DNA from: Adenophora triphylla var. japonica
Taxonomy: Eukaryota; Streptophyta; Magnoliopsida; Asterales; Campanulaceae
Direction: 5' to 3'
Assembly: GCA_022495995.1 (NCBI GenBank)
Contig: JAFEMH010007000.1
Span: forward strand, 1-64,000
Length of the DNA: 64,000 nt
Numbering within the stretch: the first letter of the stretch is position 1; each line of letters starts with the position of its first letter. Position numbers and translations under genes: made by a program. Shown here in pieces: positions 11,256 to 23,005 of the stretch. Below the pieces are notes generated by a model that was not told the DNA's origin, did no database searches, and saw nothing but the letters and a program-made list of their open reading frames with translations.

Positions 11256-12193
11256 ATTTTTCACAACACATTGCAAAAAGGCCAATTTAACCCAATTTAG
11301 TAGTATTGTACCTTGAAAGCCTGCATGTCAGAGAGGAGTTGAGAACACCCCTCACCAACACAAAGAGAATCGCTCTAAGGCACCCACAACCAGATACAGT
11401 GTTATCCTGGAAAAAAGCTGAATAGAGTTGACTAGCTTTATTTGTATTTGTAGGAAAATGAGGTAGTCTTTTAGAAGAACGAATATTCCGGTGCACATGG
11501 TAGTTAACCATCTCCTAGGCAACTAGGTTCTCAAAGAATTAGCAAGATCAAATAAAATATCTGATCCTATTTCAAATGATATCAATTACATCATGATTAA
11601 ACAGTTTTAATCAATAAAGAAGCAAACTAAGTCACCTACCAACTATACAGAAACAACACTCTCATTTGGAACAAATTTCATAGCATAGCGCTTAGTTGGA
11701 AACATTTACAATGTGAAAAATCACTACTTCTGAGTATAATTTAGAACAACATGCGCACAAAATATAAATAAACACTAAACCAGGTATATGCTAAGACAAA
11801 CATACCTTTATTGTTAATTTCTGATGAAGAAATTCCATGGTTTTTTCCTCTCTTTCTTGCCGTTCTTTCTTTTTCGTTTCTCTCTTTGTTTTCTCTCTCT
11901 CTCTCTCTAGGCTTTTCTTTTTCTTTTTCTTTTCTATTGTTTGTTTTAACCGAAACACGAAACCAACGTAAATAAACCTTAGGAAGCTTTTACTATCATA
12001 GCCCTTCTATTAAGCGCTATGTAAGATTTCCTTAAGATAGCGTTTCTCTAATATTCGCTATGTTTGTTATTTTTTTTTTGCCTAGTTTATTAAATTTAAA
12101 GTTCTGGATGCACTATGTAAGTTTACACCTTAGATAACGCTTTTATAAAAGGCTATCTAAGGTGCGTTTTCTAAGATCCAATCTGTACTAGTG
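11256..12193 (-). mobile_element. CACTA-like element, right terminus plus body fragment
   Basis: The right edge on the minus strand reads CACTAGTACAGATTGGATC. It is followed by subterminal repeats (GATAGCG, AAGCGCTAT, CTATCTAAGGTG) spread over 11985-12185, as in plant CACTA ends. Further in, on the minus strand, come an AG-rich leader (about 11885-11910), a possible short first exon beginning MEFLHQKLTIK with a GTATGT donor near 11808-11838, and an open stretch 11511-11287 with no recognised domain. The left terminus is not visible; the element meets the broken copia LTR. Confidence 0.65.
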
Positions 12194-12229
12194 CATCAAA
12201 CCTTGTCGACACAAAGATCTGGGTTCAAT

Positions 12230-12706
12230 TGATGTAGGTGGAACCGAGGAAGGAATCTGCACCAAGAAAGGATATTTGACGAAGTCAAATATATCAATTA
12301 ATTTTGTATTTTAATTACTATCTTAGGATTTAATTTGTTTTAGTTTATATTTTATTGCTTATTTTCGTCATTATTTTTAATAGGTTGATTAGGGATGATT
12401 TTAGAGTAGATTTTGAGGAGATTTACTAGTTTTTGAGTCCTATTTAGTTACCATATAGGTTAGAAGTAATTATAGAAGGTTTAGGATTGTTTTTCAAGTT
12501 TTATGGGCACTATAAAATAGGCCTAAGATTATAATCCGAAAAATTAGTTTTTTATATGATAATTTTGAAGAGTTTTCTCTTTATTGTCTGGTGGATTCCA
12601 GTTAATTTCTGGTGGATTCCAGTTATTGTGTTTTAGGGTTCTTCGCTTGAAGAATTCTTGTGATTAGTGCGCTAATCACGAAATCTATCGCTTCCGTGCT
12701 GCGTCA
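12230..12706 (+). repeat. 5' LTR of the small LTR element
   Basis: It matches the 3' LTR at 13641-14119 with only scattered substitutions and a few small indels. It contains the tandem GGTGGATTCCAGTTA repeat near 12590-12625. Confidence 0.88.
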
Positions 12707-12708
12707 GT

Positions 12709-12720
12709 TGGTATCAGAGC
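12709..12720 (+). promoter_or_regulatory. Primer-binding site (initiator Met tRNA type)
   Basis: TGGTATCAGAGC, two bases after the LTR end. Confidence 0.88.
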
Positions 12721-12753
12721 AGGTTTAAACTGTCTTTTCATCACTAATTCATT

Positions 12754-13725
12754 ATGGGGGATCAAGTAACAAGAGCAGATATCGATGGGCTAACCACCGC
12801 TATTGACGCGTTCGAGGCACAAGTTGCAGCATTTACAGTGTGGGTGGCTGCTCAATAGAATCAGAACGGTCGTGCTAATCGAAATCGGGGTGGCGGAAGA
12901 TATAGGGAGGTTGAACCGCTTCGACGTTCTAGAAGGGCAAAAAAATCTGCTGTAATTAAGTGTATTGACGAAGCCAAACCAACCTCAGATCCAAACACTA
13001 TGAACGAAGATTTTAAGGGAGAGGAGGTTCTTTGTGCGGACAATGAAGAACATGTTGAAGAGAAGAATTTGGAAACTAAGGAGGAAGATTTATGTGCAGA
13101 AAACGAAGTCACTCAGGTATGTGGTGAAATAATTCCTGCAAATATTATGGTCCATGATCATGCCCTAGTTGAGCCCTTGAATGAAGATGTTATGGGTGAA
13201 GCTGCAACAAATGACGTAGTTAAGGTATGTTGTACCATTATTACTGCAGATGTTTTCATACCTGTTCATGCCCCTATTGAGCCCAATGTGAGTGATGAAG
13301 TCCGAATTAATTGGTTTGTTGCAAAATCGAATTTTGTATGGGGTGTTATTGATTGGGCAGAAGAATTTAAATAAGGTGATATTTTTATTGATCATGGGGA
13401 GATTGTGGGAGAGTCCATGGAGGACGCTAATTTTTCATTCATTGTTGACGCTAAGGAAGATGGGACGGACGATCAACGGACGGATGGGATTGGTAGTTTT
13501 AATTTTTATCCGGACAAAATTGGGTTACCTCAAATCTTGCAAAAGGGGCGAATTTATTCAAAGTATTTATTCCGATGGAATGACTCTATTCAAACATCGG
13601 ATGTGAACTCGGGGTCGAGTTCTTTTGAAGAATGGGTGACTGATGTAGGAGGAACCGAGGAAGGAATCTGCACCAAAAAAGGATATTTGACGAAGTCAAA
13701 TATATCAATTAATTTTGTATTTTAA
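12754..13725 (+). pseudogene. Gag-like or unknown ORF of the small LTR element, two stops
   Basis: One reading frame runs from MGDQVTRADIDGLTTAID through a basic patch (RRSRRAKKS), an acidic Glu-rich region with repeated Cys (LCADNEEHVEE, DLCAENEV), a repeated PxxAxIEP-like module, and IDWAEEFK, then on to FYPDKIGLPQILQKGRIY and into the 3' LTR. It is broken only by TAG at 12856-12858 and TAA at 13372-13374. The start resembles the opening of Ty3/gypsy gag proteins. I do not recognise the rest; there is no zinc knuckle or enzyme motif. Confidence 0.55.
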
Positions 13726-14119
13726 TTACTATCTTAGGATTTAATTTGTTTTAGTTTATATTTTATTGCTTATTTTCGTCATTAATTTTAATAGGTTGAT
13801 TAGGGATAATTTTATAATAGATTTTGAGGAGATTTACTAGTTTTTGAGTCCTATTTAGTTACCATATAGGTTAAGAGTAATTCTAGAAGGTTTAGGATTG
13901 TTTTTCAAGTTTTATGGGCACTATAAAATTGGCCTAAGATTGTAATCCGAAAAATTAGTTTTTTGAATGATAATTTTGAAGAGTTTTCTCTTTATTTTCT
14001 GGTGGATTTCAGTTAATTTCTGGTGGATTCCAGTTCTTCGCGTTTGAGGATTCTTCGCTTGAAGAGTTCTTGTGATTAGTGCGCTAATCACGAAACTTAT
14101 CGGCTTCCGTGGTGCGTCA
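13641..14119 (+). repeat. 3' LTR of the small LTR element
   Basis: 479 bp, homologous to 12230-12706. It ends CGTCA at 14119 and is followed by TCAAC, matching the TCAAT before the 5' LTR. Confidence 0.88.
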
Positions 14120-14699
14120 TCAACCATTGTTGATCCTCTATTTTAATTTTAATTTTACATCCCGAAATCAATTTCGAGTTACACACACTATGGTGGGGTG
14201 CCATGATGACAGACAATGCATATGTCATTGTTTCGAATGCAGCTTTCTTTATGTATTTGTAGGTTAAGAAATAAAGTTTTTTGAAGAAGATTTTCGTCTA
14301 TGAAATACCAACATGGCTGGAATGAAGTGATTGTCAGTTGGCACTTCTGAATGTCATCAGACTTTGGTGAAGGAGCAACTAAAAAATCAACATTCATTTA
14401 AGTTGCTCATAAACTTGGATCATTCATAACTTATTCACTTTGGTGATTTTAATGTTTGGTTTTAGGATCATGTCTTGAATAGGGGAATATTGCAATGAGC
14501 TTTTAGTGGCATCTGGTCATGGAGGAGGGGACGAAGGAGGGATGGGGTGAGTGACGAAGATGACAGGGAGGTTGTGGGGGATGAATCTTGTTAACTGTTG
14601 TTTGTTTTTGTTAACGTTTCTAACATTTTTGGATGAAGTTAAGGTGTTTCGGCAAAGTTAACGCGTATTCTAAGTAGAGTGTTTAAAACTGATAAATTA
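14120..14699. other. Intergenic, nothing recognised
   Basis: No open frame with family resemblance, no terminal repeats and no RNA gene were found. Confidence 0.5.
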
Positions 14700-14935
14700 A
14701 ACAAGGATTGTTATGGCCAGAGCACTGGGACACCAACACGGAGGTCCTGAGTTCGACTCCCCCCAGTGGTTAGAGTGGATAATTATCCCTCCCTAGTTAA
14801 TATTAGGCGCCTCTGGGGTGGGGATTTTAAGGGAATTTCAGAGAATTGTTGGACTTGTTAGTAAAAATTGACTTACACAAAAAAGGGGCTTGACTCGAGA
14901 TGAGCAAGCCTCAAAAAAAAAAAAAAAAAAAAAAA
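14700..14935 (+). mobile_element. tRNA-derived SINE
   Basis: The head has a Pol III A-box-like TGGCCAGAGCACTGGG and a B-box-like GAGTTCGACTCC. A unique body follows (CCAGTGGTTAGAG, TAGGCGCCTCTGGGG), then a 22-bp poly(A) tail at about 14914-14935. The body matches a second copy at 41190-41400, so this is a family. Target duplications are not clear. Confidence 0.82.
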
Positions 14936-16124
14936 GTTTCATCAAAATACAGTGGTTAAAAATGTTGATTGGCCGAAAACATTAAATTTCAAGTCAAGTC
15001 TAAATCTCCTTCACAAAAGATGACAACTCGTTAGGCACAGGGTGTACTTATGATTTAGCTAGAAAAATATAAGAGTTCTAAGATAATTGATTTTCCAATA
15101 AAATGGTGGTCAAAATGAACATGCCTAGTAATAATTACACATGATTAGTAGATACACAAAATAGAATATCGGTAGAGAAAACAAATCTTTTTAAAGAACC
15201 CATGTCTTGTCATCGAAGAGTCCACCATTCTAAGGCTTCCAAACTATTTGTGACAGTTAGCCACCAAGTGTCAAGAAAGCATTACTTCAGTCTGTGAATT
15301 TATAACTTTGTGAGGACTTCTGAGTATTCAGAAAAGCTGTATCAAATAACCCAAATTGATCGATTTAAGGATATATGCAATTCATTGTCTGTTTCTTAGT
15401 GTCCATATGAACGGAAGACTCAATAATAGGTAAAAAGATTCTTTGCGATTACGATCATAATTTAAGGTGCGCAAAAAAAGAAAAGAAACGCACATTGAGT
15501 AGGGTAATAAGCAAAACAGTGAGAGCAGAAGTCCTAGGTTCTTTTTTTTTTTGATTCGCTTTTTGCTCCATGATGGTTTGGTCTAGTCTTCCATCACCTT
15601 TTATTTTCATATTTTAATAAAATTAGGGGCTTCTTGAAGCCTTTTTCGATTAAAAATTTACTTGACACGAGCTGCAATATGACATGGTATGCTGCAAAAT
15701 AACGTCAGAATACTTTGATAAACAATTTCCTTGATGCACTATATTCCTTCCATCCAAAGAAGTGGCTCACATATGGGAAAAATTCGAATTTTTAGTTCTT
15801 CACACATGTTCCATTTGTTCGAAAAAATAGACTTCTATTTGAAAAAAAAATGAAGCACTAAATACTGTCCGATTCCCATAGGATGATCAATTGACTATAC
15901 AGAGAATAATTCGGCAATATCAACCTTAAACTAGGAAATAGATCCCAGGTTTTTAGTAAGACGAAGGAAGTTATCTTCTTTGCATGGAATTGTTAGTCCC
16001 CCCATAGGATGATCAAAACCAAACTCTTCTTCCGCCTGGCTCAACAACCTCTGGAATGAAGGATGCTTTAAGTATTCAATTGGGACTATAAATCGTCTTT
16101 TGTTGTATTCCCCAACATAAACAG
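14936..16124. other. Intergenic; possible LINE 3' end
   Basis: No gene seen. 15540-15660 (poly-T followed by GGTTTGGTCTAGTCTTCCA and AAAATTAGGGGCTTC) looks like the reverse complement or tail of an RTE-type LINE, but this is only a resemblance. Worn CTTCCATCC-type MITE sequence may lie at about 15740-15860. Confidence 0.4.
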
Positions 16125-16968
16125 TGATGAGCCCGGATCTACTGGACCGGGCCCGCGCTCGGTCTAGTCCAAGGAACCAGTGACGTGGCAGTTCCTAGAC
16201 CGCTGGAGGGAAGACCGCGGACAAATAGGCCCTTGTGGTCAAGACCGCGTCCCTCCTCGCATCATCCCCATCGAGGACCATTGGAACCCTGCTCGCTGGA
16301 TCCATGCCCGCATGAGTCATGACCGCATCAACCGTGCTCGCGTCATATATCTTTGACCGCGGGCACAACGTTGACCGCGGGCACATGTCTGCTTCCCGGT
16401 TAATGTCAAGCCTTACTGAGCAAGTTAGCTCACTGGCTCTGACAGGCCACTTGCCGGCTCCCCCATAACGCATTCAATACGGCTCAGTCAGGCGCCTACT
16501 ATTCCATTTAATGCACTAAGCCGGCTACACGGCTCATGTCACTTTCAGCCATGTCCCCTGGACAGTCAATGTTCCCTCCCTGACAGGACCAATTAGCTGC
16601 GGACACGTGTAGCTGGTCAAATACCAAAGTGCCCCCTAGGGCTGATCTCATTGCTTACATCAACTAAGCACCGCCTCATTGCCTATAAATAGAAGGCCTT
16701 TACCCCCTTGGGCAAGGTAAGTTCCATGGACAATTGAGTAAGCTCTATTACTCTCTAAACCTAAACACACACACACACTCCAAAGGTATTCAAAGCCTTA
16801 TTACTCAGTATTCTTACTCTCGCACCCGAGGGCCTGAGTTGGAGTAACATCCAACTTTGACCTTAACGGTGCTTGTTTGTGTTGTGATCTAGGTACATCA
16901 AACCACCAAATATATCCTAGCCAGATATCCTTGAACCGCTCCTGACCCCAAAAGCTGTGGCGTCATCA
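16125..16968 (+). repeat. 5' LTR of Tat element
   Basis: 844 bp, TGATGAGCC to CGTCATCA. It contains a direct repeat of TTGACCGCGGGCACA near 16352-16387 and a TATA box at 16684. Confidence 0.92.
16683..16691 (+). promoter_or_regulatory. Sense LTR TATA box
   Basis: CCTATAAATAGAAGG, the canonical plant TATA context. It is repeated in the 3' LTR near 28734. Confidence 0.75.
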
Positions 16969-16969
16969 G

Positions 16970-16987
16970 TGGTTCCATTGCCGGGAA
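16970..16987 (+). promoter_or_regulatory. Primer-binding site, Tat/Athila-like
   Basis: TGGTTCCATTGCCGGGAA follows the LTR. It resembles the TGGCGCCGTTGCCGGGGA site used by many Tat/Athila elements, with several changes. The primer tRNA cannot be fixed by eye. Confidence 0.6.
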
Positions 16988-17102
16988 ACGACTTTCTTTC
17001 GTTTTCTCGTTAAAAATCTTTTGTTTTCAAGGCACCTCACGTGTCCTAAACAAATTCAGTGCCGAAAGGCTCTTCTTTTTTCCATCATCTTCTTTCCAGA
17101 AT

Positions 17103-18640
17103 ATGGCTAGAATATTGGAAAATGCTGGTCACTTGACCCTAGAGGAGGATGATCAAGCCTCACCCTCCGTCATTAATAAAGGCAAGGCTCCAAACTCAGT
17201 TTTCAATAGAATGGGGGCACGTTCCCAGCCACCAAACACCCTCTCTCTGGTCAAAGGGCCATACACCAACTCACGAGACCAAATACGTCTTTGAAAAAGC
17301 ACGGGCGCTCCTAAACAAGAGCCCAAAAACTCCTCAACCTCCCCAAGAAACACCACCATGAACACTCCTCTCTCCCAGAGCAAATAGCAAGGAGACAAGA
17401 AATTACGGATTCCAAATCCAAGCCGCTGGTCGCTGAAGCCATGGCAATTGCTGACCAACAACTGGATATGTTCGAAATAGAGGCCAATGGAGGGCTACAG
17501 CTCCCACAAGGGTCCATAAGGTTCTCCCAACGAGCTCCCGCTCACTCACTTGCTAGTCAAGCTGCGGGGGCAAAAAGGGCTGAACCAACCCTTGAACGCG
17601 GACAGCCGGCTAAGCGCAGCGTGGTGCATGTCGAGGACGGCGAGGAGATTGGAGAGGAGGCACGGTCAAACCAACGTGCGAGGCCCCAAGCATTACCCTT
17701 GGCTCCGGCCAAAGGGAAGGCCGTGGCTCCACGAGCTAAGAAGCGAGAAGGTTGACGGCCGGAACCACGAGTTCGTTGATTTCATGCGAAGATGTGGGAA
17801 ACCCATCGAAGGCCGCTCGAAATGTGGTCGCACTATGGATGCCTTCGGCGACAAGATCGCCGGGCACCTATTCGAAGGGAAGCCCCCGTGATGGATACAT
17901 ATGATGGATCCAAGAATGCGAGGAGCCACATGGGTAGATTTGAGGGCCAGATGGCATTGTTCTCAGAGGACGAGTCCGTGATGTGCAAGGCTCTAGCTGC
18001 CACATTCACGGGCGAGGCCCTATCTGGATCTTGGCATTTAAACCCCGCTCCATCAACTCTTTCAATCACTTCAGAACATTTTTCTCAATGCCTTTCTTTG
18101 GAGCAGTGTGCCCGCTAGACCAAAGACAGATCTTGTCCGTGTCAAGCGCCGCCACCGAATCCACAAAAGATTACATTGCTCGCTTGAAGGTCGGCGAGGA
18201 GATAGTAGATCTGGAAGAGGGGGATATTAGACTTTGCTTTGAGGGAGGCCTCACTTCCTCCTTCCTGAAATTGAACTTTGCCTCCGGCCCAACCTAAAAC
18301 GGTGGAGGAGATGTATGAAAGGGCTTACGCCATTGCTTCCGCCGAAGAGAGCGGTGCGCCGGTCCCGAGCTTCGGCCAAGGAAAGAATAAGCCAAGTCCA
18401 GGAGACCACCCCGAGCACCCGCGTTAACAATCGGGGCAAAAACAAAGGCCGTGGGTCGGATAAGCTCCGAAAGAAGATGGAAGAAATAGCCTACTGTTGA
18501 ACTCACCGAGCCAAGAGCGGTGATCATGCGGGCATCGAGACTTTCTGCTCCTCCTCCCATGCTCGGAAAACCAAATGAAAGGAGTAGGGCAAAGTTACGT
18601 GAGTACCACAATGATCACGGGCACGGGCGAGAATTTGTTT
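17103..18640 (+). pseudogene. Tat-element gag (frameshifted)
   Basis: Starts MARILENAGHLTLEEDDQA. The N-terminal part changes frame near 17290 and 17360. The capsid-type region appears as MDTYDGSKNARSHMGRFEGQ (about 17890) and KALAATFTGEALSG, then DYIARLKVGEEIVDLEEG and EEMYERAYAIASAEE. That is the usual order of retrotransposon gag. At least four frameshifts and several stops interrupt it, so it cannot make a full-length Gag. Confidence 0.8.
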
Positions 18641-18979
18641 TCAACTGAGAAAAATAATCCAGCAGAGAATCAATAATGGGGAGCTCACCCGATGGGTCAA
18701 GGGAAACAACCAAGCCCCCAATAATAACCAGCAGCGGGTACGAAACCCTCGTGGTCCCGAGAGGGTGGAAAGAGACAATTTTGAGGATGACGATGGAGAC
18801 TACAACATAAACTTCATTGGAGAAGAACCTCCCTCCAACAAACAGCTCTCCCTCCAAATCCGGACATTGGAAAAGGTTTTCTCTATCCCCGCAATGGCTC
18901 CGGAAGAAGAGCAGGAAATTGGGTTCAAAAGGAGTGAACTTGCCTCCACTCTTTTCCATTCCACTCAGCCTCTTACCCT

Positions 18980-19330
18980 TAGAATGTGAATCAACCGGGC
19001 AAACATAGGCCGAGTGTTAATAGATACAGGAGCTGCCCGCGATATACTCTACTACCATACGTTGGTAGGAATGAGAATTACTGAAGCACATCTTTTTCCA
19101 TACGCAGGCATGCTTGAGGGCTTCACAAATCACGCCGTAAGGGTAAAGGGGACGATTGTGTTTGACGTAACTATTGGGGAAAAACCCATGCGAAGACGGC
19201 CAAGATAACTTTCATGGTGGTCGATCTTCCTTCCCGATTACAATGCCATTCTCGGCGTAGCTTGCTCGAGCCGAATTGGGAATAGTTGCGTCCGTCCCCC
19301 ACCAAAGGGTGAAATTTAACACCGGGCGGG
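18980..19330 (+). pseudogene. Tat-element aspartic protease
   Basis: NIGRVLIDTGAARDILYYHT carries the D-T-G-A catalytic motif, followed by a hydrophobic KGTIVFDVTIGEKP segment and TFMVVDLPSRLQ-like sequence. Stops and a frameshift lie near 19200-19260. Confidence 0.75.
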
Positions 19331-19789
19331 GTTGCTACCATCAAAAACCAGCCCGGGAGATTCCTCAGAGCACTTTGGAGGAAAAAAGGAAAGAACAGAA
19401 AGGCCGGGCATCACTGCCCCGCCAATACGGGGCGAGGACAAATTGATAGAGGGAAAAGGCGAGGACAAATCAAAAAAGGGAAAAACTCTTGCACTCCCGC
19501 CGCCACCCGTACCAATTGGCATGCTTTCTTTCCATTCCACGAAGGTGGAGCTCAAGATGAGCGAGAAAATCGAAGCGATTGGCTGCCCTGTTGAGGGAGG
19601 GTATATTGATCGAGGAATAGAGGGGAAATTGACCGTGATATCATATACTCTATGGCAACATTATTTGGAGCTCAAGTCAACCCCCTACCATTGTTATTGA
19701 CTCCTTGCACAACCAGAAATCGGTGACCTAAAACCTAACGGCGAGCTCGAGGAGGTGGTAATCAACCCCCACTTCCCGAGCAAGCGTTA

Positions 19790-20858
19790 AGGTAGGCCTG
19801 GAAATTCACAGCGAGGAGAGAAGGATACTCATCGAGTTCCTTAGAGCAAATTGCGATGTGTTCGCTTGGAGGGTGGAAGATATGCTGGGAATCAGCGAGG
19901 ACGTGATCCTCCATAAAATCAATGATGACCCATCCTTCAAGAACATCCACCGTAAATCCGAGATACTTCTCCCCAGGAGAAAGAGATTGCCATCAAGGAA
20001 GAGGTGGAAAAATTGCTAAAAGCGGGGATAATCAAGGAAATTACCTACCCCAAATGGCTAGCCAATGTCGTGATGGTCAAGAAATCCAATAATAAATGGA
20101 GAATGTGTGTTGACTTCACGGACCTCAACAAGGCATGCCCCAAAGACTGTTTCCCTCTTCCTCGCATAGATAAATTGGTGGACTCTATAGCCGGGCACAG
20201 AGTGTTAAGCTTCATCGATGCATACTCCGGCTACCATCAGATCCAAATGGCTCCTGAGGATGTCCGCTCTGTAGCTTTCATCGCTGCGGGCAAAACCTAC
20301 TGCTACACAATGATGCCCTTCGGGCTGAAAAATGCAGGAGCCACATATCAAAGGATGGTCAATCTGGTCTTCAAAAACCAGCTGGGCAGAAATCTCGAGG
20401 CCTATATAGATGATATGGTGATAAAAACCAAGGAAAACTCCCACGAGCTCGACGTGGAGGAAACCTTCCTGAACTTGCGCCGTAACAATATGAAGCTGAA
20501 TCCCCTCAAATGTGCCTTTGGGGTAAAAGCGGGCAAGTTCCTCGGATTCATGGTCAATCAAAGGGGAATAGAGGCTAACCCAGAAAAAATCCAAGCCCTA
20601 TTGGACATGAAACCTCCTGCTTGCGTTAAAGATGTTCAAAAGCTCAATGGCCGCATCACAGCACTTGGCCGCTTCATCTCGCGGTCAGCAGAGAGATGCC
20701 TCCCCTTCTTCAAAACTCTCAAAGGGAAGAGAGGCGATGAATTTACATGGAGAACTGAGTGCCATCGGGATTTTGAAGAAGTCAAAACATACCTCGGGCG
20801 GCCCCTCTACTCGGCGGCCGGTGCCGGGAAGAGCTTTTACATTTCTAGCGATTCTTGA
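19790..20858 (+). pseudogene. Tat-element reverse transcriptase (longest intact stretch)
   Basis: An open stretch of 284 codons from 20004 covers most of the RT domain. It includes KWRMCVDFTDLNKACPKD, YSGYHQIQMAPEDVR, MPFGLKNAGATYQRMV and the catalytic YIDDMVIKTK near residue 133. The thumb region continues to GRFISRSAERCLPFF. The upstream part (from about 19790) is in other frames. The catalytic Asp pair is intact, but the domain is cut off from protease and RNase H by frameshifts. Confidence 0.88.
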
Positions 20859-21200
20859 TACGCGTGGCTGCTGTTCTTGTAAGGGAGGAGAATAACTCCC
20901 AAAAACCGATTTATTATGTAAGTAAGGCACGTCCGCCGTAGAAGGGCGTTATCTTAATATAGAGAAGTTAGCTTACGCCTTGCTTGTATACGCTCGAAAA
21001 TTAAGAGCCTACTTTTACGCACATCCTATAAGCTATGCGGCGAGGCTCCGCTTAGAAAGGTTTTACACAAACCAGAGTCTTCGGGGAGAATGCTAGCTTG
21101 GTCTATAGAGCTCACTGAGTTCCAGATCACCTACTCCCCAAGAAAGACAATCAAAGCGCAAGCCTTAGTTGATTTTGTAGTAGAATCATCATTCAAATTG
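20859..21200 (+). pseudogene. Tat-element RNase H (first domain)
   Basis: Broken frames give VAAVLVREENNSQKPIYYVS, then MLAWSIELTEFQITYSPRK and IKAQALVDFVVE, the standard order of gypsy RNase H and its connection to the next domain. A stop lies after KARPP and at least two frameshifts follow. Confidence 0.7.
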
Positions 21201-21289
21201 GCGGACAGCGACCTCGGAAAAAGAAAGCGAGCAGAATCAGAAGATGACCCAGAAAGCTCGAGCACTGAAACTATGCAACCAAAGGAGCG

Positions 21290-21720
21290 CCCGGAAGAAA
21301 TATGGACTTTATTCGTGGATGGCTCAGCGAGCAAGTTAATAAGTGGAGCGGGCATACTTGATCGCACCTGCGGGGAGACATTTAAGAGGGCCTTGAGGTT
21401 CAAATTCGAAGCATCAAACAATCAGCCGAGTATGAAGCGATCATAGCGAGCATGGAATTAGCAAGAGACTTGGGAGTGCAAAACATAGAGATCAACAGTG
21501 ATTCTCGGCTCATAGTTAATCAAATTAAGGGGAGTATGATACTATCAACCCGAGTGCTAACTCGCATCTTGCGGACTTGCAAAAACCCTCATCAAAAAGT
21601 TTACCTACTATGAGCTAAACCAAGTCATGAGAGAGGACAATGTGGAAGCGAGACCTCCTCTCGAATAACGAGATCAAGAAATTGATGAATTAGAGGCGGC
21701 TGCGCGATTGAATTCACGAG
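21290..21720 (+). pseudogene. Additional (archaeal-type) RNase H domain
   Basis: IWTLFVDGSASKLISGAGI, then EYEAIIASMELARDLG and EINSDSRLIVNQIKGS, show the D...E...D pattern of RNase H. This second RNase H before integrase is the hallmark of Tat-lineage elements. Frameshifts occur near 21430 and 21590. Confidence 0.75.
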
Positions 21721-21853
21721 AGAGACTGCTATAGATCGGATTCAGATAAACAATATTGAGGATCAAGTAAGGGACTGGGTAGATAAAATGAAGGATTACA
21801 TCGAGAAGTAGACCCGCCCCGAGGATCCAGTAAAGGCTAGAGCCAGCAGAGCG

Positions 21854-23005
21854 GTGTCCGCGAAATACCTCGTCCTCGATGGGGTACTCTTTCGGCGATC
21901 ATTCACCAAGCCTTTACTCAGATGCGTCAAAACTCACATGGTCACCAACTTACTCTACGAGGTCCATGAAGGAGTTTGTGGCGGACATCCAGGTGCTCGC
22001 ACCCTCTCAGACAAGATCAAGTTTCAAGGATTCTTTTGGCCCACGATGAGAAGGGATGCACAAGAGTATGTGAGAAAGTGTGATAAGTGCCAGAGATTTG
22101 CAAACATCCCCAGACTACCATCAACGGAAGCGAGACTTTGGTTGTACCATCGTGGCCGTTTGATACGTGGGGGATTGATCTCATTGGACCATTTCCAACT
22201 GCTCGAGGGAACATTAAGTATGATGTGGTGGCCGTGGATTATTTTACCAAGTGGACGGAAGCAAAGGGCTTAGCCACTATTTCCGAGGATAACACCATCA
22301 GTTTTGTCCACGATCACATCTACTGCCGATTTGGGGTTCCCCGAGCAATTATTTCAGACAATGGCACCCAATTCTCTGCAAAATTCACTGCTGAATGTGT
22401 GAGAATGAAGGTGCAACACCGTAAGTCCGCAGTTGCCTATCCTCAGGGAAATGGCCAAGCTGAGGCCGCGAACAAGCTAGTTCTGACCGCCCTAAAGAAA
22501 AACTTGGAGGGACGAGGAGGACGTTGGTTGGACGAGCTCCGAGACGCATTATGGGTTGTCCGCACCACAATAAGAAATTCAACGGGAGAAACTCCTTTCT
22601 CGCTCACGTATGGGTCGAGGCAATGGCTCCAGTTGAGGTAGCCCTACCCTCGTACGAGTCACATACTTCGACGAGTCTCAAAATGAGAGGCAAACAGAAG
22701 GTGTGACTGGACGATCTCGAGAAAGAGAATACGGGCATATGAAAAAATGGTGAACTACAAGCGTAAAGCGAAGAAGCACCATGACAAGAGAGTAAATAAG
22801 AGGAGTTTTTCGGTTGGAGACAGGTACTCGAAGCGTAGAGGTCCAAGGGACCCAACCTGGTTTCAACAAGCTGTCCCCGAAATGGGAAGGTCCATATGAG
22901 GTCACAAAGATAGTCAAAGAGGGCACCTACATATTGCGACCAAAAGAGGGAGAAGAGCTTAAGCACGCTTGGAACAGCGACCACCTTAAGAGATACTTCT
23001 TTTAA
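21854..23005 (+). pseudogene. Tat-element integrase
   Basis: The zinc-binding region (HEGVCGGHPGARTLSDKI ... CDKCQRF, 21960-22100) is followed by the catalytic core: DTWGIDLIGPFPTARGN, then AIISDNGTQFSA, then NGQAEAANK. These give the D-D-E triad near 22170, 22350 and 22458. The C-terminal region LSPKWEGPYEVTKIVKEGTY is at 22870-22930. Frame changes occur near 22130, 22640 and 22810. There is no chromodomain. Confidence 0.85.

Larger units (their letters stand above)
12230..14119 (+). mobile_element. Small non-autonomous LTR retrotransposon (1.9 kb)
   Basis: Two LTRs of 477 and 479 bp (12230-12706 and 13641-14119) start TGATGTAGG and end TGCGTCA. They flank a 934-bp interior with a tRNA-Met primer-binding site. 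Flanking pentamers are TCAAT and TCAAC, a near-perfect target duplication. No protease, RT or integrase is present, so mobility would depend on a helper element. Confidence 0.85.

Noticed and set aside
14700..14780. Possible tRNA gene
   Set aside because: A and B boxes are present, but the cloverleaf is not complete and a unique body with poly(A) follows; SINE is the better reading. Same for 41190-41270.
16195..16473. 92-codon minus-strand ORF present in both Tat LTRs (also 28246-28524)
   Set aside because: Its conservation is explained by LTR identity; no domain or start context, and it crosses no promoter in that direction.
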